Shown one piece after another: positions 48,334-59,625 of a DNA stretch of 64,000 nt; positions within the stretch are counted from its first letter, which is position 1, and each line of letters starts with the position of its first letter. The notes below the pieces were generated by a model, which was not told the DNA's origin, searched no databases, and worked only from the letters and a program-made list of their open reading frames with translations. Position numbers and translations under genes: made by a program. Origin of the DNA: Hyaloperonospora brassicae (lineage: Eukaryota; Oomycota; Peronosporomycetes; Peronosporales; Peronosporaceae); the NCBI GenBank assembly GCA_947650285.1, contig CANTFL010001332.1, positions 310,001-374,000 on the forward strand. The letters are read 5' to 3'.

Positions 48334-49699
48334 CGTCCGACACCACGACGATATGACGGAACTGAGGCTTGCGCAATACAGCCGCGATTCTCTCCAAATG
48401 CTATGGGCTGTGCAACTTGCCCGACGGGTTGCTTGGGTTGCATAGGATGATGGCCTTGGCATCCGGGTGCGCCATCAGCGTCTTTTCCAGCTCTGCCGGG
48501 TTGATCAAATAGTCATCCTCGAGCAGCGTGCGTAACGGAATGGGCTCTGCGTACACTAGCTTAACGATCTCCGGGTAATTGAGCCAGTACGGTGTCGGGA
48601 TGATCACCTTTTGACCGGGTAAGCAAACGGTATACAGAGCCTGAAACACCGACTGCTGCGCGCCGTTCGATACCAGCACCTCCGTGGCCGGATCATACTT
48701 CAGACCCTTGGCCTTCTCTAAGTACGTCGAGATGAGACCGCGAAGCTCCACGAGACCTTTCATGTGCGAGTACTTGACGTTGCCCTCGATCAAGGCCTTG
48801 GCACCAGCAGCTAGCACGTGCTCATGCGGATTATTGTCAGGCTCACCCACGCATAGCGACCACACCTTCTTGCCGTCGGCCTCCATCTGCTTGGTCTGGC
48901 CATGGATCAACATTGTCTTGGCAACCGTCATCTTCTGGAACACAGGGTTCAACGGGTACTTGGTGTCCATGGTGCGAATGGTGCCAGTCCCAATGCGGGT
49001 GCTCCCAAGCGACAGTTCCGCCAACTTTATGGCCTTCTCACCCCGCGACGTCCCATAGGACCCCAGGATGCGCACGAACGAGCAGATTTCTTGCAGCCGC
49101 CGAATCGCAGCGGCCATGTTTGCACCCGTGAGATGGCCCTGCAAATCCACGTAGAAGAGGTACTCGTATTTGCACGAGTCCGCGACGATCTCACTGCGAT
49201 ATGGCTGAGGAGCCTGGTCGGCCCATGGACGACTGTCGATTCTAATCAGCTCAAGTTCGTACCGTAGGAAGACCTCGAGCGCACGGTTCAGCATGCCCTT
49301 GTCCGAGCTGTTCTTGAACCCAAACACGACAGACGTCTTAAAATCGCCGTTGTCACTCTTCGCGTTCCACGCCAAGTCCCCTCTCTTGGAAAGCAGCAGG
49401 AACTGCGTATACGAGGCAACGTCGACCCCGTGCACCAAAGCCAACCCCGCCTTCGGCAGGTCGTACTCGGCAATCACATACAGGTTGTGCTTGAGCAGCA
49501 AATCGTAATTCGCGTTTATGCTGCCGAGCGCGGACGTCTCGACGGGCACCACGGCGAAGTCGACCTCTTCGTTCTTGACGGCAATGCACGCGTCCTCAGC
49601 GCACTTGTAGACGACACCCGAAGCCGTTTGGTCCTCGAAGTGGCGCGCGACTCGCTCGACTCTGCCGCCTGCGTACGCGATCTTGAGTTCTACTCCCAT
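48329..49699 (-). pseudogene. Prephenate dehydratase/aminotransferase, N-terminal fragment
   Basis: ATG at 49697-49699 (MGVELKIAYAGG) is the likely start: an oomycete-type promoter lies 50-70 bp upstream, and the open frame beyond it has no family resemblance. Residues 1-105 match a prephenate dehydratase domain (VPVETSALGSINANYDLLL), but it is short: about 70 residues are missing after VHGVDV, and the catalytic TRF motif reads TQF. Residues 120-216 form the ACT regulatory domain (IRIDSRP). Residues 249-432 begin the aminotransferase (SLCVGEPDNNP, NGAQQSVFQAL, CNPSNPSGK). An in-frame TAG at 48401-48403 ends it ahead of the retrotransposon. After the stop the frame continues as host-like codons to the junction. 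The gene is dead three ways: internal deletion, nonsense codon and insertion. Confidence 0.85.
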
Positions 49700-49749
49700 A
49701 ACTGTGAAGCAGCGGTTCTGGACGTCAAACTTACTTGCTGCAGACGCAA

Positions 49750-49766
49750 CGAAAATGAAAATGAGC
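49750..49766 (-). promoter_or_regulatory. Oomycete-type core promoter of the dehydratase/aminotransferase gene
   Basis: The minus strand reads GCTCATTTTCATTTTCG, close to the known oomycete arrangement of an initiator (YTCANTYY) followed by a flanking element (CAWTTTNYY). It lies about 50-70 bp before the ATG at 49699, a normal distance, and supports both the start choice and the oomycete origin. Confidence 0.55.
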
Positions 49767-50070
49767 GTGAGACGGACACAAGGTTGCAGCACTCGCGTGG
49801 ATGGACAAGGTGCGTGGAATGGAACAACTTTGCAACACGTGGGCAAGCAGGCTAACGTCCCGTGTGGAACGACGACCAGTTCGTCGGTCGTCAAGAAAGC
49901 TGGTCGCGTGGAAGATATAACCTCGTTTTTTGTTACACCAGCGCCATCAGCAATTTCACAACCCTTACACCCAGCAAGCATCCCGTCGTCCACCTGCGTG
50001 GCGAAGCGCGAGCACTTGCGAAATTTCAGCGCCGCAGTAGGTAACGATGTTCTGGGAAACCGCATGCAGA

Positions 50071-50340
50071 GAGTCCATAACGTTGCCTCTCCAGTATAAC
50101 GTGACAAAATCAACCCTAAAGTTGCCTGGTTGAACTTGGGGAAAGGAATAAACGTAGATTCGCGGTGTTCGGGACCGATGCAGGTGGCATTGCTCGACGA
50201 ATACAAGCTGCTTCGTGTATTTGGATCGAGTCCATAACGTTGCCTGGTTGGCATCAAAAATGCTGACTCGCGATATTCGGGACCGATGCCGGTGGCATTG
50301 TTCTACGAATACAACCTGCTTGGTCTACCTGGATCGCTTT
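50071..50340. repeat. Short imperfect tandem duplication upstream of the broken gene
   Basis: About 108-118 bp occurs twice: GTTGCCTGGTTG at 50121 and 50239, and CGGGACCGATGC at about 50170 and 50278, each followed by similar sequence (GGTGGCATTG ... CGAATACAA). GAGTCCATAACGTTGCCT also occurs at 50071 and 50228. Element type unknown. Confidence 0.7.
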
Positions 50341-50422
50341 GTGCTCGCACCATGCAAGTCATGTTTGTTCACACGCTGTTCCTACCATAGCTCGACAAAC
50401 TTGATCGGTCAGCCCTAGTTTG

Positions 50423-51010
50423 TCTTCCTACCGCTGGACGCAAACCGATCGTCCCTACTTATTGCTCGGCCTGAAACGGTGGCAAGGGACGCTGAAAATA
50501 GAACACGTACAATCTGCCCGCCATCCAAGCGCGTCTGCAATGTGTATCCAATTATTCTTGAACCACTTGTTAGGGAACCCCGCTCGACTTTTGATGAGTC
50601 TCCGGATTGTGTTGATGCGTCTCGGACTTCGTTGTTGTGGCGAGGCGGTTCACTTTTCGTATCATCGCTTTGCTTCAAATTTTTGGGACGGCGACTGGAA
50701 AGGTGCTATCGACTGCTGAAAGATTGACGCGTATGTGTTCTATTGCCATGCATTTCCAGTTCATCGGATGCTTACGCAATCTGACGGATGACCTCGTTTG
50801 CCGACTAAGAAATTAGGTGGTCGCAAACGATCCGCATCGTGCTTTTTTTATCTGGAGGTCCATGGGCCTCTTGGCAGATGGTGCCGAAAACGAGCCTTTC
50901 GGCAGATGGTACGAAGTCGCGCAGGTACTATGTCACGAAGTACTCTCTCTGCATGAATTCGTTCCGTTCGGGTCCCCTGCGACACATGCACCAAAGAAAA
51001 GGCCGAGTGG
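50423..51010. repeat. Divergent single copy of the satellite monomer
   Basis: The sequence follows the left-array monomer over some 590 bp with roughly a fifth to a quarter of positions changed. Shared stretches include CGCTGGACGCAAACC, TAGAACACGTAC, GCCATCCAAGCG, GAGTCTCCGGATT, GATGCGTCTCGGACTTCG and, near the end, CGAGTGGCACA. It is not tandem. It lies upstream of the broken aminotransferase gene, in the same orientation as the array. Confidence 0.85.
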
Positions 51011-53429
51011 CACAAAGTGATACGCCCGCGCGAATCTGCTGATGAGAGAGAACGCGCGAATCTGCCGATGAGCGAGGGTCGGACTGTCTATTGGAATTTT
51101 TTGACTATTCAATGATGTCTGTGTGAAATTTTGCCTCGATCTTCTGCCATGACTACATCGTTCTCCGCGCCGGCTCATTCCGCTGACTCGAGACGTCGGG
51201 CTTCACGGGGAGGCACTACGCATAACGCACGTGTATCCGCTGACTCAGTCCCGGGTGCATGTAGGGGCAGAGGATGCCAGAAAGGTGCGTCCAAGTACCA
51301 CTTCGGACAGGCTCCAATAGGCCATCTTGACGTGTCCCTTATATGCATTGCTGGTACTGGATCGAGCAGACATCATCACGTTCTAGGCGAGTTCTCTTCG
51401 TGGGACCGAAATTCGCGCTCGGCAACGGGTCGACGACTTGAAGGCGGACGTAGAAGAGCGGGACTTGCTTGAGGCTTAGGTGCAGGGTGTTCGACACTCC
51501 GTCTTGTGCCCACACCGCAAGATGTCGCGCCTTTACTCCCCTCCCGGGTCGTACGTTACGCTGCCTCGCGTAGCAAACACAGCGGCAAAAGTCTCTTCCT
51601 TTGCCCTCGGCCCCATATAGAGGTCCTTCCGCCCACAGAAAAGGGCCGGTGACCGGCCTGCGTAATGAAATCTTGTTGGTTTACCTTGTGTACCGCCCGT
51701 TTAAGCTGACGCTGGATCTTGTGAGTAAGGGTCCCGCTTGGGTCGCGGGGGATAGTATGGATGATCGTCGCGAGGAAATCTTTGCGCAACGGTACGATTT
51801 CGGAAAGCAATATGGTACTTCAACCGCTGGGAAGATCGCTCGAAAGATCCTGTATCATCCCGATATCGATCTTGTAATGACTTGATTTGTCCTGCAGATA
51901 CCTAATGCCCCACATGATCCAGTCATTTAAGCAGTTGAAACAATTTCTGAGCACACGAGCCGTCGTACATCTTGTATAAAGACCAATCCGGTGCTTACTG
52001 CATCCAGTCGCAAACAACTCGGTGCTGAAAAGTTCAGATATAATCAACTTGTACCCTTCGATAATTGTACTTCTATCGTATGAAAATATTGCATCCATAC
52101 ATACGAAAGATGTACAATTGTCTGAGGGTACCACTTTCTCTTATCAATTTAAAATGACGGGAAAAAGTTCAAGAATTCACAACAAATCTAATTAGAGAGG
52201 GAAGAAAGGATGTATTGTAATTGTTTAGCAACAAAGCCAAGTAAATATGAGCGTATGCTATTCATAATTTTCTACTTTTTGCTTTGCGTTTTTGTCTCTT
52301 TCCTTTTGTGGCGCACCATTATTTTTATCATTCGGTATACATATCTGACCTTGAGGTGTATTTTGCATTACGGGTTCATGCACTTAACTATATCAAATTT
52401 AGACAAAATTCGCTGTATTTCCATTGTCCATATCATGTTCTGGGATCACTCCTTTACAATTATCGCACAGATAGTCAGTATTTGGTTTTTTTATCATCCA
52501 TGGTGCAATAACATTTAGCTTTTACTTCACGCATTCAGCCAAAATCTAACGTTGATGGATTCGTACCTGAACACGCATATAGGCTGGGATGGTGCAAAAC
52601 AATGTATCATCAATTAAAGTTTTGCACTCAAAAAACTACACTTTTAAACCTGTGTATTTGGATTATTTTTTATGAGTTCGATTACTTCTAGATAGCCAAA
52701 ATGTTGTCATGGTCGATTCGATGTCGGCAAATACACATTTCTACGAATAATCTGACCATGAGTGGCCAATCTAATATTAAACGAATTCTGCTGCCAAAAG
52801 CACGCGTTGTATATGACGTCCATCGTTTATATCACATCAGGGCTATTTAATTACGTTATAGATATTCTTTAATGTTTACTATTTATGATTGCTGATCGAT
52901 CTTGTCATCCTGATCTTATAAATTCAATTGATACTTAATTATAATCACTTCTATCTACGTGCATCAGTGATATATTCCACCATCAACTTGCAACAAACCT
53001 TGCCATCAATCCAACGACACCGTACCTCGCCATCAATACGACCATTAAGGTGACTTGTTCTCGTCAATTCTCATACCTTGATAAAGGTCCTGGGTCGAAA
53101 TTTTTCTAGATAGTGACCTTATTGGGCATACCTTTTCCAGGTTTGTATAGTCGCACCCAGCAGATTTGTCATGCTACATTCAGCGAAGAGCTTTATTTGT
53201 TTCTTGCTTTGTCATCAATTCCTAAATAAATCTATCAAATTTCTAATTTTTTACTACTAGTCGTACATAGGAAGAAGCGTGACCAGGAAGAGGCATGAAC
53301 GATTGTAATGTCAAAACGACTTTCAGTCAGCATAAACCACAGCTCGGGTGTTAATTCATTATATGACAGCTTCATCCCCTCCTCTTTAATGTTCTGTATA
53401 CACTTGTTGAAGTGCCATCTTACAAAAGA
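51011..53429. other. No recognised gene; GC-rich relic then AT-rich DNA
   Basis: Up to 51885 the GC content is host-like, with plus frames at 51131-51472 (113 codons, SRRRASRGG) and 51601-51885 (94 codons, ending in ARKILYHPDIDLVMT). I do not recognise either, and they may be fragments of one decayed gene. From 51890 to 53429 the DNA is AT-rich without notable frames. Confidence 0.4.
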
Positions 53430-53912
53430 TGTTCACAAGTTCCGCGTCCCGGGTTGGGCTCGTTACATTTCATGGATATCAAATTATGCCAATGGGAATA
53501 CTTTTAAACTAGAAATATTCTATAATAGTTACCTTTTTAAGTACACATTAAAGGACTATTACATTCGAAGGCAATATGTAGCTCCGATTCACCCATCGGT
53601 TGATATACGACATGTAATTACCCGTCTGAACCTCCAATTGCCACTAGACGCCCGCAGCGTGTGGTAAGCGAGTTCCTACACTCGTAGTTTGTATTCAATC
53701 TAGTCGAAGGGATGAAACAAGTGTTTTAAGAGGAGTTTTAAATACAATAAACACATATTAAACCTTTCTTTTCTCCAACCGTTGCTTCAAAGACACTTGT
53801 CTCAAGTCATAAGCTAACCGTTTACGTTAGATTTGGTACCACCTGCCAACACTTCGCTCAGCATAAGTACTTTGTACTGTGTGTCAGTAAAAACGGAAGG
53901 TGCCCCGTTACA
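53430..53912 (+). repeat. Decayed LTR (about 483 bp)
   Basis: Ends GGTGCCCCGTTACA, as the other LTRs do. Its left part reads GGGCTCGTTACATTTCATG, resembling the CCCGTTACATGA that follows the terminal hairpin of the intact LTR. A degraded box GACGCCCGCAGCGTGTG is at 53647, followed by GCGAGTTCCTACACTCG, also seen in the 62.6-kb LTR. The start is approximate. Confidence 0.6.
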
Positions 53913-56900
53913 ATCCATCTCGAGCATCATTTTATTAGGTTTGGCTCAAATGATCGTCCGCTAGATCGTCTGGAATTATTTTTGACCTCGGAGCAATTTT
54001 TACTTAGTATTAGTGTTTGAACTCAAGTACGCCATCGTGTCAAACCACGCAAACCTTTCACATAAGTCCTCTTTGCTCACCTGTATACATCGAACATCCC
54101 CGCAATATTTGGACTTGCATAAGTATAGAGTCTGCAAATTGAGACGGGGCCCACCTATAAGCCTGATACGGATAACTGCTACGAACAGTTGGATCCTCTT
54201 TGTGGAAGACATAAAGTTGGCAATGGATTCTCCCCCTCCCCCGATGGAGTGTTGCAGTTGAGCAGAATGGCTATTGTATAGGAATATGGTATTTTTGGAC
54301 AAAGCATAATGAATCAAAATCGAATTCTATGATACCTGTTTACCGTATTTTCGTTAAAAACATCTATTCTAACTGCAGTGATAAACAACCCAATGTCGTT
54401 TGCCGCTTCCTAATATTACCTCAAGTCATACGTTTATCCTCCATTACTCTTTCTCTCCGTTGTAGGCTATAATCATGAAAGTGGCGCGTCACTATTTGAA
54501 AATATAGTGCTGTTTAAACTCAAGCACTTGGACCCCGAGTTTGTTTCACACAAATTTGGTATCATATTACTTATTTATTAAGTAGGCACTGCCAAGTCCA
54601 CCCAACTTCATCACAGACAACATATGGTGTAGCTGGATTTTTTATCCCGTAAATTATTCACTCAGTACAGACACTGACAAGCGTACATACGCGTATACTC
54701 ATGTAAAATCCCCCATCAATTCGTACATGTTTCGTCTTTATCAAGCAACATAATGTATTTAAGCAAATCAATTAATAACGATCATATGTGTCAACTTGAT
54801 CCATTCCTACTGGTCCAATTAAAGTTGCGCCCAATCGAGGTTCAACAACTTACACAATCAAATGAAGATAGCGCATTGTAAAAGTAAACAAGAACGCAGT
54901 GCCTAGGCTCGCCGCCGCGATTAGCCGGTCACGATGCTGGTGCTGCGAGTTTATCCCAGAAATGAGCGAGACGCAATTTGATAGACAATCTATCACATTC
55001 AAGCTCGCATATTGACAGAAATACATATGTAGCGAAATAGGACATGGCAACGAAGTGTTTTCGCATACTTGCAGGCCGTAATCAACAATGGGACTTAACG
55101 ATGGAAAACTGAATATGTTTGAGGAATAATCGTAATAGAATCCTAGCCCGTATACATATATAAGATCTGGCCGTTTATTGCATTTACCACGTGTAAATGT
55201 TATGATGACAAAAGCTGGTCGGGCAGATGCTTTACGGCATTCAAGCCCATGATTATGTTTTCCAAGAGTAATACGCATCCCTTCTTAGCCAAGTCCAGAT
55301 CACGCAGTATGACCTCAGTGCCGTTTGAAGTCGTGTACTGGAAGTAGAAAAGGAAAAACAATGAAGTGATCGATAACATATGGTACGTCAAAGTTGCCTG
55401 GCTGATGCGAGTGTCCTAATTCAGCCTATCTCTTTGCCTGCTAATTCCGGTGTTTATTCTCATTTTAAAGCTGATGACGAATTGAAACATTTACAAGTAC
55501 ATTTATCATTAAGTTGTTCTTAATGTCGGAGGCTGTTGCAAAATCAATCAGATCTCAATCTTCCTACGAACAAATAAGCCGTTTCGTTGATTTATGATCC
55601 ATGGCCCCACTTTCTTTTCGAATCAGCGTCGTACTAAAAGAATGTTTTGGGTCCTTGTAAACCCAAGTTATATCAATCCTTTTATCATCAACATTCGGTC
55701 ATTATATACAGTGAGACTCGATACCATTACACAATATGTATGCTCCAGCCCCTATCGGAGATTCCGCCGTTCAGCTGTTTTAATCGAAGCCTCAATTCCT
55801 GTGAATCGTATTTCTTTTGGTTATTCGAAAGAAAGATCGACACCACTAACAATTGTTTTCGTATTGGGAAGCGTCTAAGATCGAATCTGGCCACTACTCA
55901 TTCTGTTCCAATCTTGGTCTTTTTAATCTGTACGAAATAAACATAACTGAAGACGATACAAGTGCACTGAACCGGGATCAATATATATTTATCGTCTTTG
56001 TATCAACGAGAAAAACATCTGTGCGGCATATTCAGCAGCAAAAGGAAGTAAAGCGGATGCCATTGGGTTACCAGCTACTTATGTTGCTCTACTCACATTA
56101 CAGATTCATTTAACTACTATACGGGATATCAGACTCGGACTTCTGATCTACATGCCCGCAAGACCACTTCCTAGTATGACTCCTTATTCACTCATACGTG
56201 AGTTGTATTACGAACTTTTGTTTCACCTTTTTCAGTTCGGATATATCGTATTCTATGATCATATATCGCAATCATTCACCGGTGTATCGATCGTGAGATC
56301 AAAGTAAAAAACGTGACAAAAGTGGAGACTTTACATGACCAAGTTTCCTAGAAAGCTTTTAAAGTATGAGTTATACCGAAATTATTTCTTCGACAGACTT
56401 ATACAGACAAATAGCCCGTCAATATCTTAAATTTGGTGATGAATACCGGCATAATATTCGAAATCATACTTATGTTGTGTCGATCTACCCTCAAAGTTGC
56501 TTTGCTTTCACAAAATGACGGTGCTTTCGGATTCAGCAATGGCAACAGCGATCATTCTTTGATGGTCGATAAAGTATGTATATTTATTCAGTATTTTGCA
56601 TAAAATGATCAAAGGCACTAAAACCTGAACAATCTAATGGCTCCAATCGTTACGCTCTTACCACATTCTTATACGATCTCTTAAGATATCTTGAATTTGG
56701 CTACACTTTCATTGAATCAGCTAGCCATATTTTGGAGAAATGTTTACGTCGCGAAGTGTTGAAGCTGCTGGAGTCGATCTACGTTGTATAATTGATTAAA
56801 ATCAATACAAGGTACAAACATGCGAATTCAAGCTGGCTTTATCATATTCATATTTTAAAATATGCTTGATGAGTGTTGAGAAGTACACCGTATGGATGCC

Positions 56901-57869
56901 CTTATGGATGTATTCTTATTGGATATTGGTAATTAGGTGTGACTTACTTTCGTGGAAACATAAGGTAAGCGTATATGCGGTGCGGCTGTCAGCAGGTAAA
57001 CTGATTACCAGAAGATTACCAGGTCGTGATGAGAACATAGGTACGACAATTTTTCTTAACCGATAGAAACATACCGTAGGTATCAGGCTTGGATGTAACA
57101 TGGTTAGCATGAGAACTAAGAACCTCAATCAATATATCACTTCGGTATTTGCCTTTAACACAAAATTAGTCACTTCATTTGTAATTGACCTAAGCATCTC
57201 TTAGTTTCGGTAATCATCATATCTTAGTATACCATTCAACCACTATCACATTATTGCATACGATGATATTTCTCCACATGCGCGACAACCTTTAATATCA
57301 TCTTCTCTTCGACCAATGGGTATCATTTGCACCCTTCATCATAAAATGCCTTTATGGACCGTCTAACCTGAAGTTTGCAAGTTCACCGACCCTTTCACGT
57401 TACACTTGAATGTCTATTAATGCGTCGCATTTGATCTTGCCTTTGAAGTATTGCAAAAGAGCACCGCAATTCAGATTGGCTTTATTGGTTCATTTTGTAT
57501 CGATATAGCCTTTGTTATAGACCTCTAAAACAAATCGAAACGATCGTAACAAGTCTTCAAGATCGATCGTTCTTAGACGATGATATGTACTCCTTCGTTA
57601 GTATCACATGATTCGCGGGTTCAATTGTGTTCAGATAGCAGCCCATCACTAGAACTTAAACAGTGTTCTTGTCGACAACTTACGAAATATTTGACAAAAC
57701 CAGAAACCCCTTCGCAGATTCATCTTGACAATGCGAAACGATGGCACGATTTGGTAATTAAGTCTTGAAAAACGGGTGGAGATGTTACGCGTATCCTATT
57801 ATACGTGTCAAGCACGCGTCCGAATGTAAAGTTTTTTGTCATTCGTGTTTAGTTTTATCAGTGTGTTTG
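53913..57869. other. AT-rich region, no gene recognised
   Basis: The longest frames (54850-55278 minus, 142 codons, with a cysteine-rich middle; 55594-55940 plus) have no resemblance I can name. Probably transposon debris. Confidence 0.45.
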
Positions 57870-58365
57870 TGAAACGGGGACCCTCTGCTTATGTACAGTA
57901 CAAGCTACCTACACTGAACACAGTACTGGTAGGTGCTTTCACATCCAGCGTACGCCGTACGTGAAGATGAAGACTTACCTTTTGAACGAATATGTTTAGG
58001 AGAAGGAAAAAGTAGAGATGCATCGTATGTATACATTGTTATTTAAGGATATAAAACCTCTCTTGATCTGACTTTCATTTTCAAAATACAAAATTCGAAT
58101 GCATCTGCTCGCCTAACACCCATTGTGCGCGTCTGACAATGATTGGTAGTGGAGGTGGTCAATATACTGGCCGTTACGAACCAACAAGTGGAGCGATGCC
58201 GAATATTACCTTTAAAGGTAATATTCATCTAATATATACGCAGTAAGATAAATATAGGTATATAATACAAGTAAGAAAAATATGGGTAAATAATTCGAAG
58301 CAAGAAGATATTCCTATTGACGCAATCTGGTGTCAGCGGCATCTGATGGGCTCAGCCCCGTTACG
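57870..58365 (-). repeat. Solo LTR, reverse orientation, 496 bp
   Basis: The left end TGAAACGGGG and right end CCCCGTTACG are degraded LTR termini. The flanks GTTTG (57865-57869) and GTTGG (58366-58370) agree at four of five positions, like an aged target duplication. It contains CATTGTGCGCGTCTG (58121), the reverse of the conserved LTR box, and a perfect 26-bp palindrome at 58201-58226. Its length nearly equals that of the LTR at 62572-63068. Confidence 0.7.
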
Positions 58366-59625
58366 GTTGGAACATATGTTGAGGGCTTTGAGATCCGCGC
58401 TTCACATTTGCAGCTTGTGATTTACCTGTAGACCAAGATGTTACGCTAAATGTGTTCGTACAAGATACGTCGGTAATAATCGCCATTAGACAACAACAGG
58501 TAATGGTGCCTTTTGCTGTTCCTCGCTCTGACTGATGCGAGAGTAGCGATAGTTGCTCACAGGGGATACTAAGTGACATGGTCTTTGCTTCCGCATATTG
58601 AGATACTGACACACATACATACGTATTCATTTGTTCATGCTTTGGAATCACGAGAAGGATCGACGCAACCGACCTATATATCTTGAGAAAGAGAAATCCA
58701 TTTAGCTGTCATCCAGGTCACGTCAAAGAGCTCCATGCCGATTTTGAATGCAAACGTCCCCGAAACTCGATGAGAGGATAGATACTAAGCGTGGTCTAGC
58801 CACGAAGCATCACTCTGTTTCCCGTGTACATCTTTCTTGCGATTGTGACGAAAGCGCTACGTTCATCATTGGTAGAAGGGTGTAAAGAGGAAGGATGGAG
58901 ACGAATGTGATCGATGCCTGGCTTTTGTCAGCATCAAAATCATGGGGTTCTATGTGTCAGGCCGCCATGTATCCGGAGAAGCTCAAAATGACCATTACGG
59001 AAAAAGACCGGCTATTTGTGATTCGTTGAGAGTACGCACGCTTCGAAAAGCTTGAGCTTTAGACGAAATGCGCTTCCAAGGGCGAGAGTAGATCTTGTTC
59101 GTCAATTGATGAGCTTGTGCCACATGTTTTTACATCTCGGCACAAGTTCATCATTTAGCTCAGTATTCCAATGTTGGATCGAAGTTTGATCAACTGATAA
59201 ACGATCGCTCTTTTTGTCGGTGGCTAAGTGCTCGTTCGATTTTGTCTTGCGGAAGTGACAACGACTGACACCGCCGGAAGGACGTTCACACCTGTAGGAG
59301 TAAAGTGTAAGGACCATGATAAATAGTAGTTAGATGGGAAGTTGAACCCACGGCGCGCTTCTTTCGACTTTCTACAGGCTGCCTGGCTGAATGGCTATTA
59401 TCGAGTTTTGCGAATCTGTGTATTCATTTTTTTACGTTTGCAAACAAACTCCCTGTACCAGTTACTCCGGCACTCGAATGAACCACACAATGTCACACAG
59501 GTAATCTCGACGTGGTGATCGAAGCTCTAGCGAAATGACAAGTCAAGAAAGTCGGAGGTTGGATTTGTATCAAGACTTATGCGACAGCATAATACGTACA
59601 CTGCTCCGGCGCCTTCGTTGGGGCA
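58366..59625. other. Intergenic, no gene recognised
   Basis: Host-like composition downstream of the carboxypeptidase. Minus frames at 58361-58651 and 59102-59317 are short and unassigned. Confidence 0.5.

Noticed and set aside
49700..50257. Upstream extension of the dehydratase frame by 186 codons
   Set aside because: No resemblance to the family; it runs through the probable promoter at 49750-49766 and a repeat duplication. The ATG at 49699 fits the family start.
54850..55278. Cysteine-containing 142-codon minus frame as a possible small secreted effector or elicitin
   Set aside because: No signal peptide, no elicitin cysteine pattern, no RxLR or LxLFLAK motif, and the setting is AT-rich debris.
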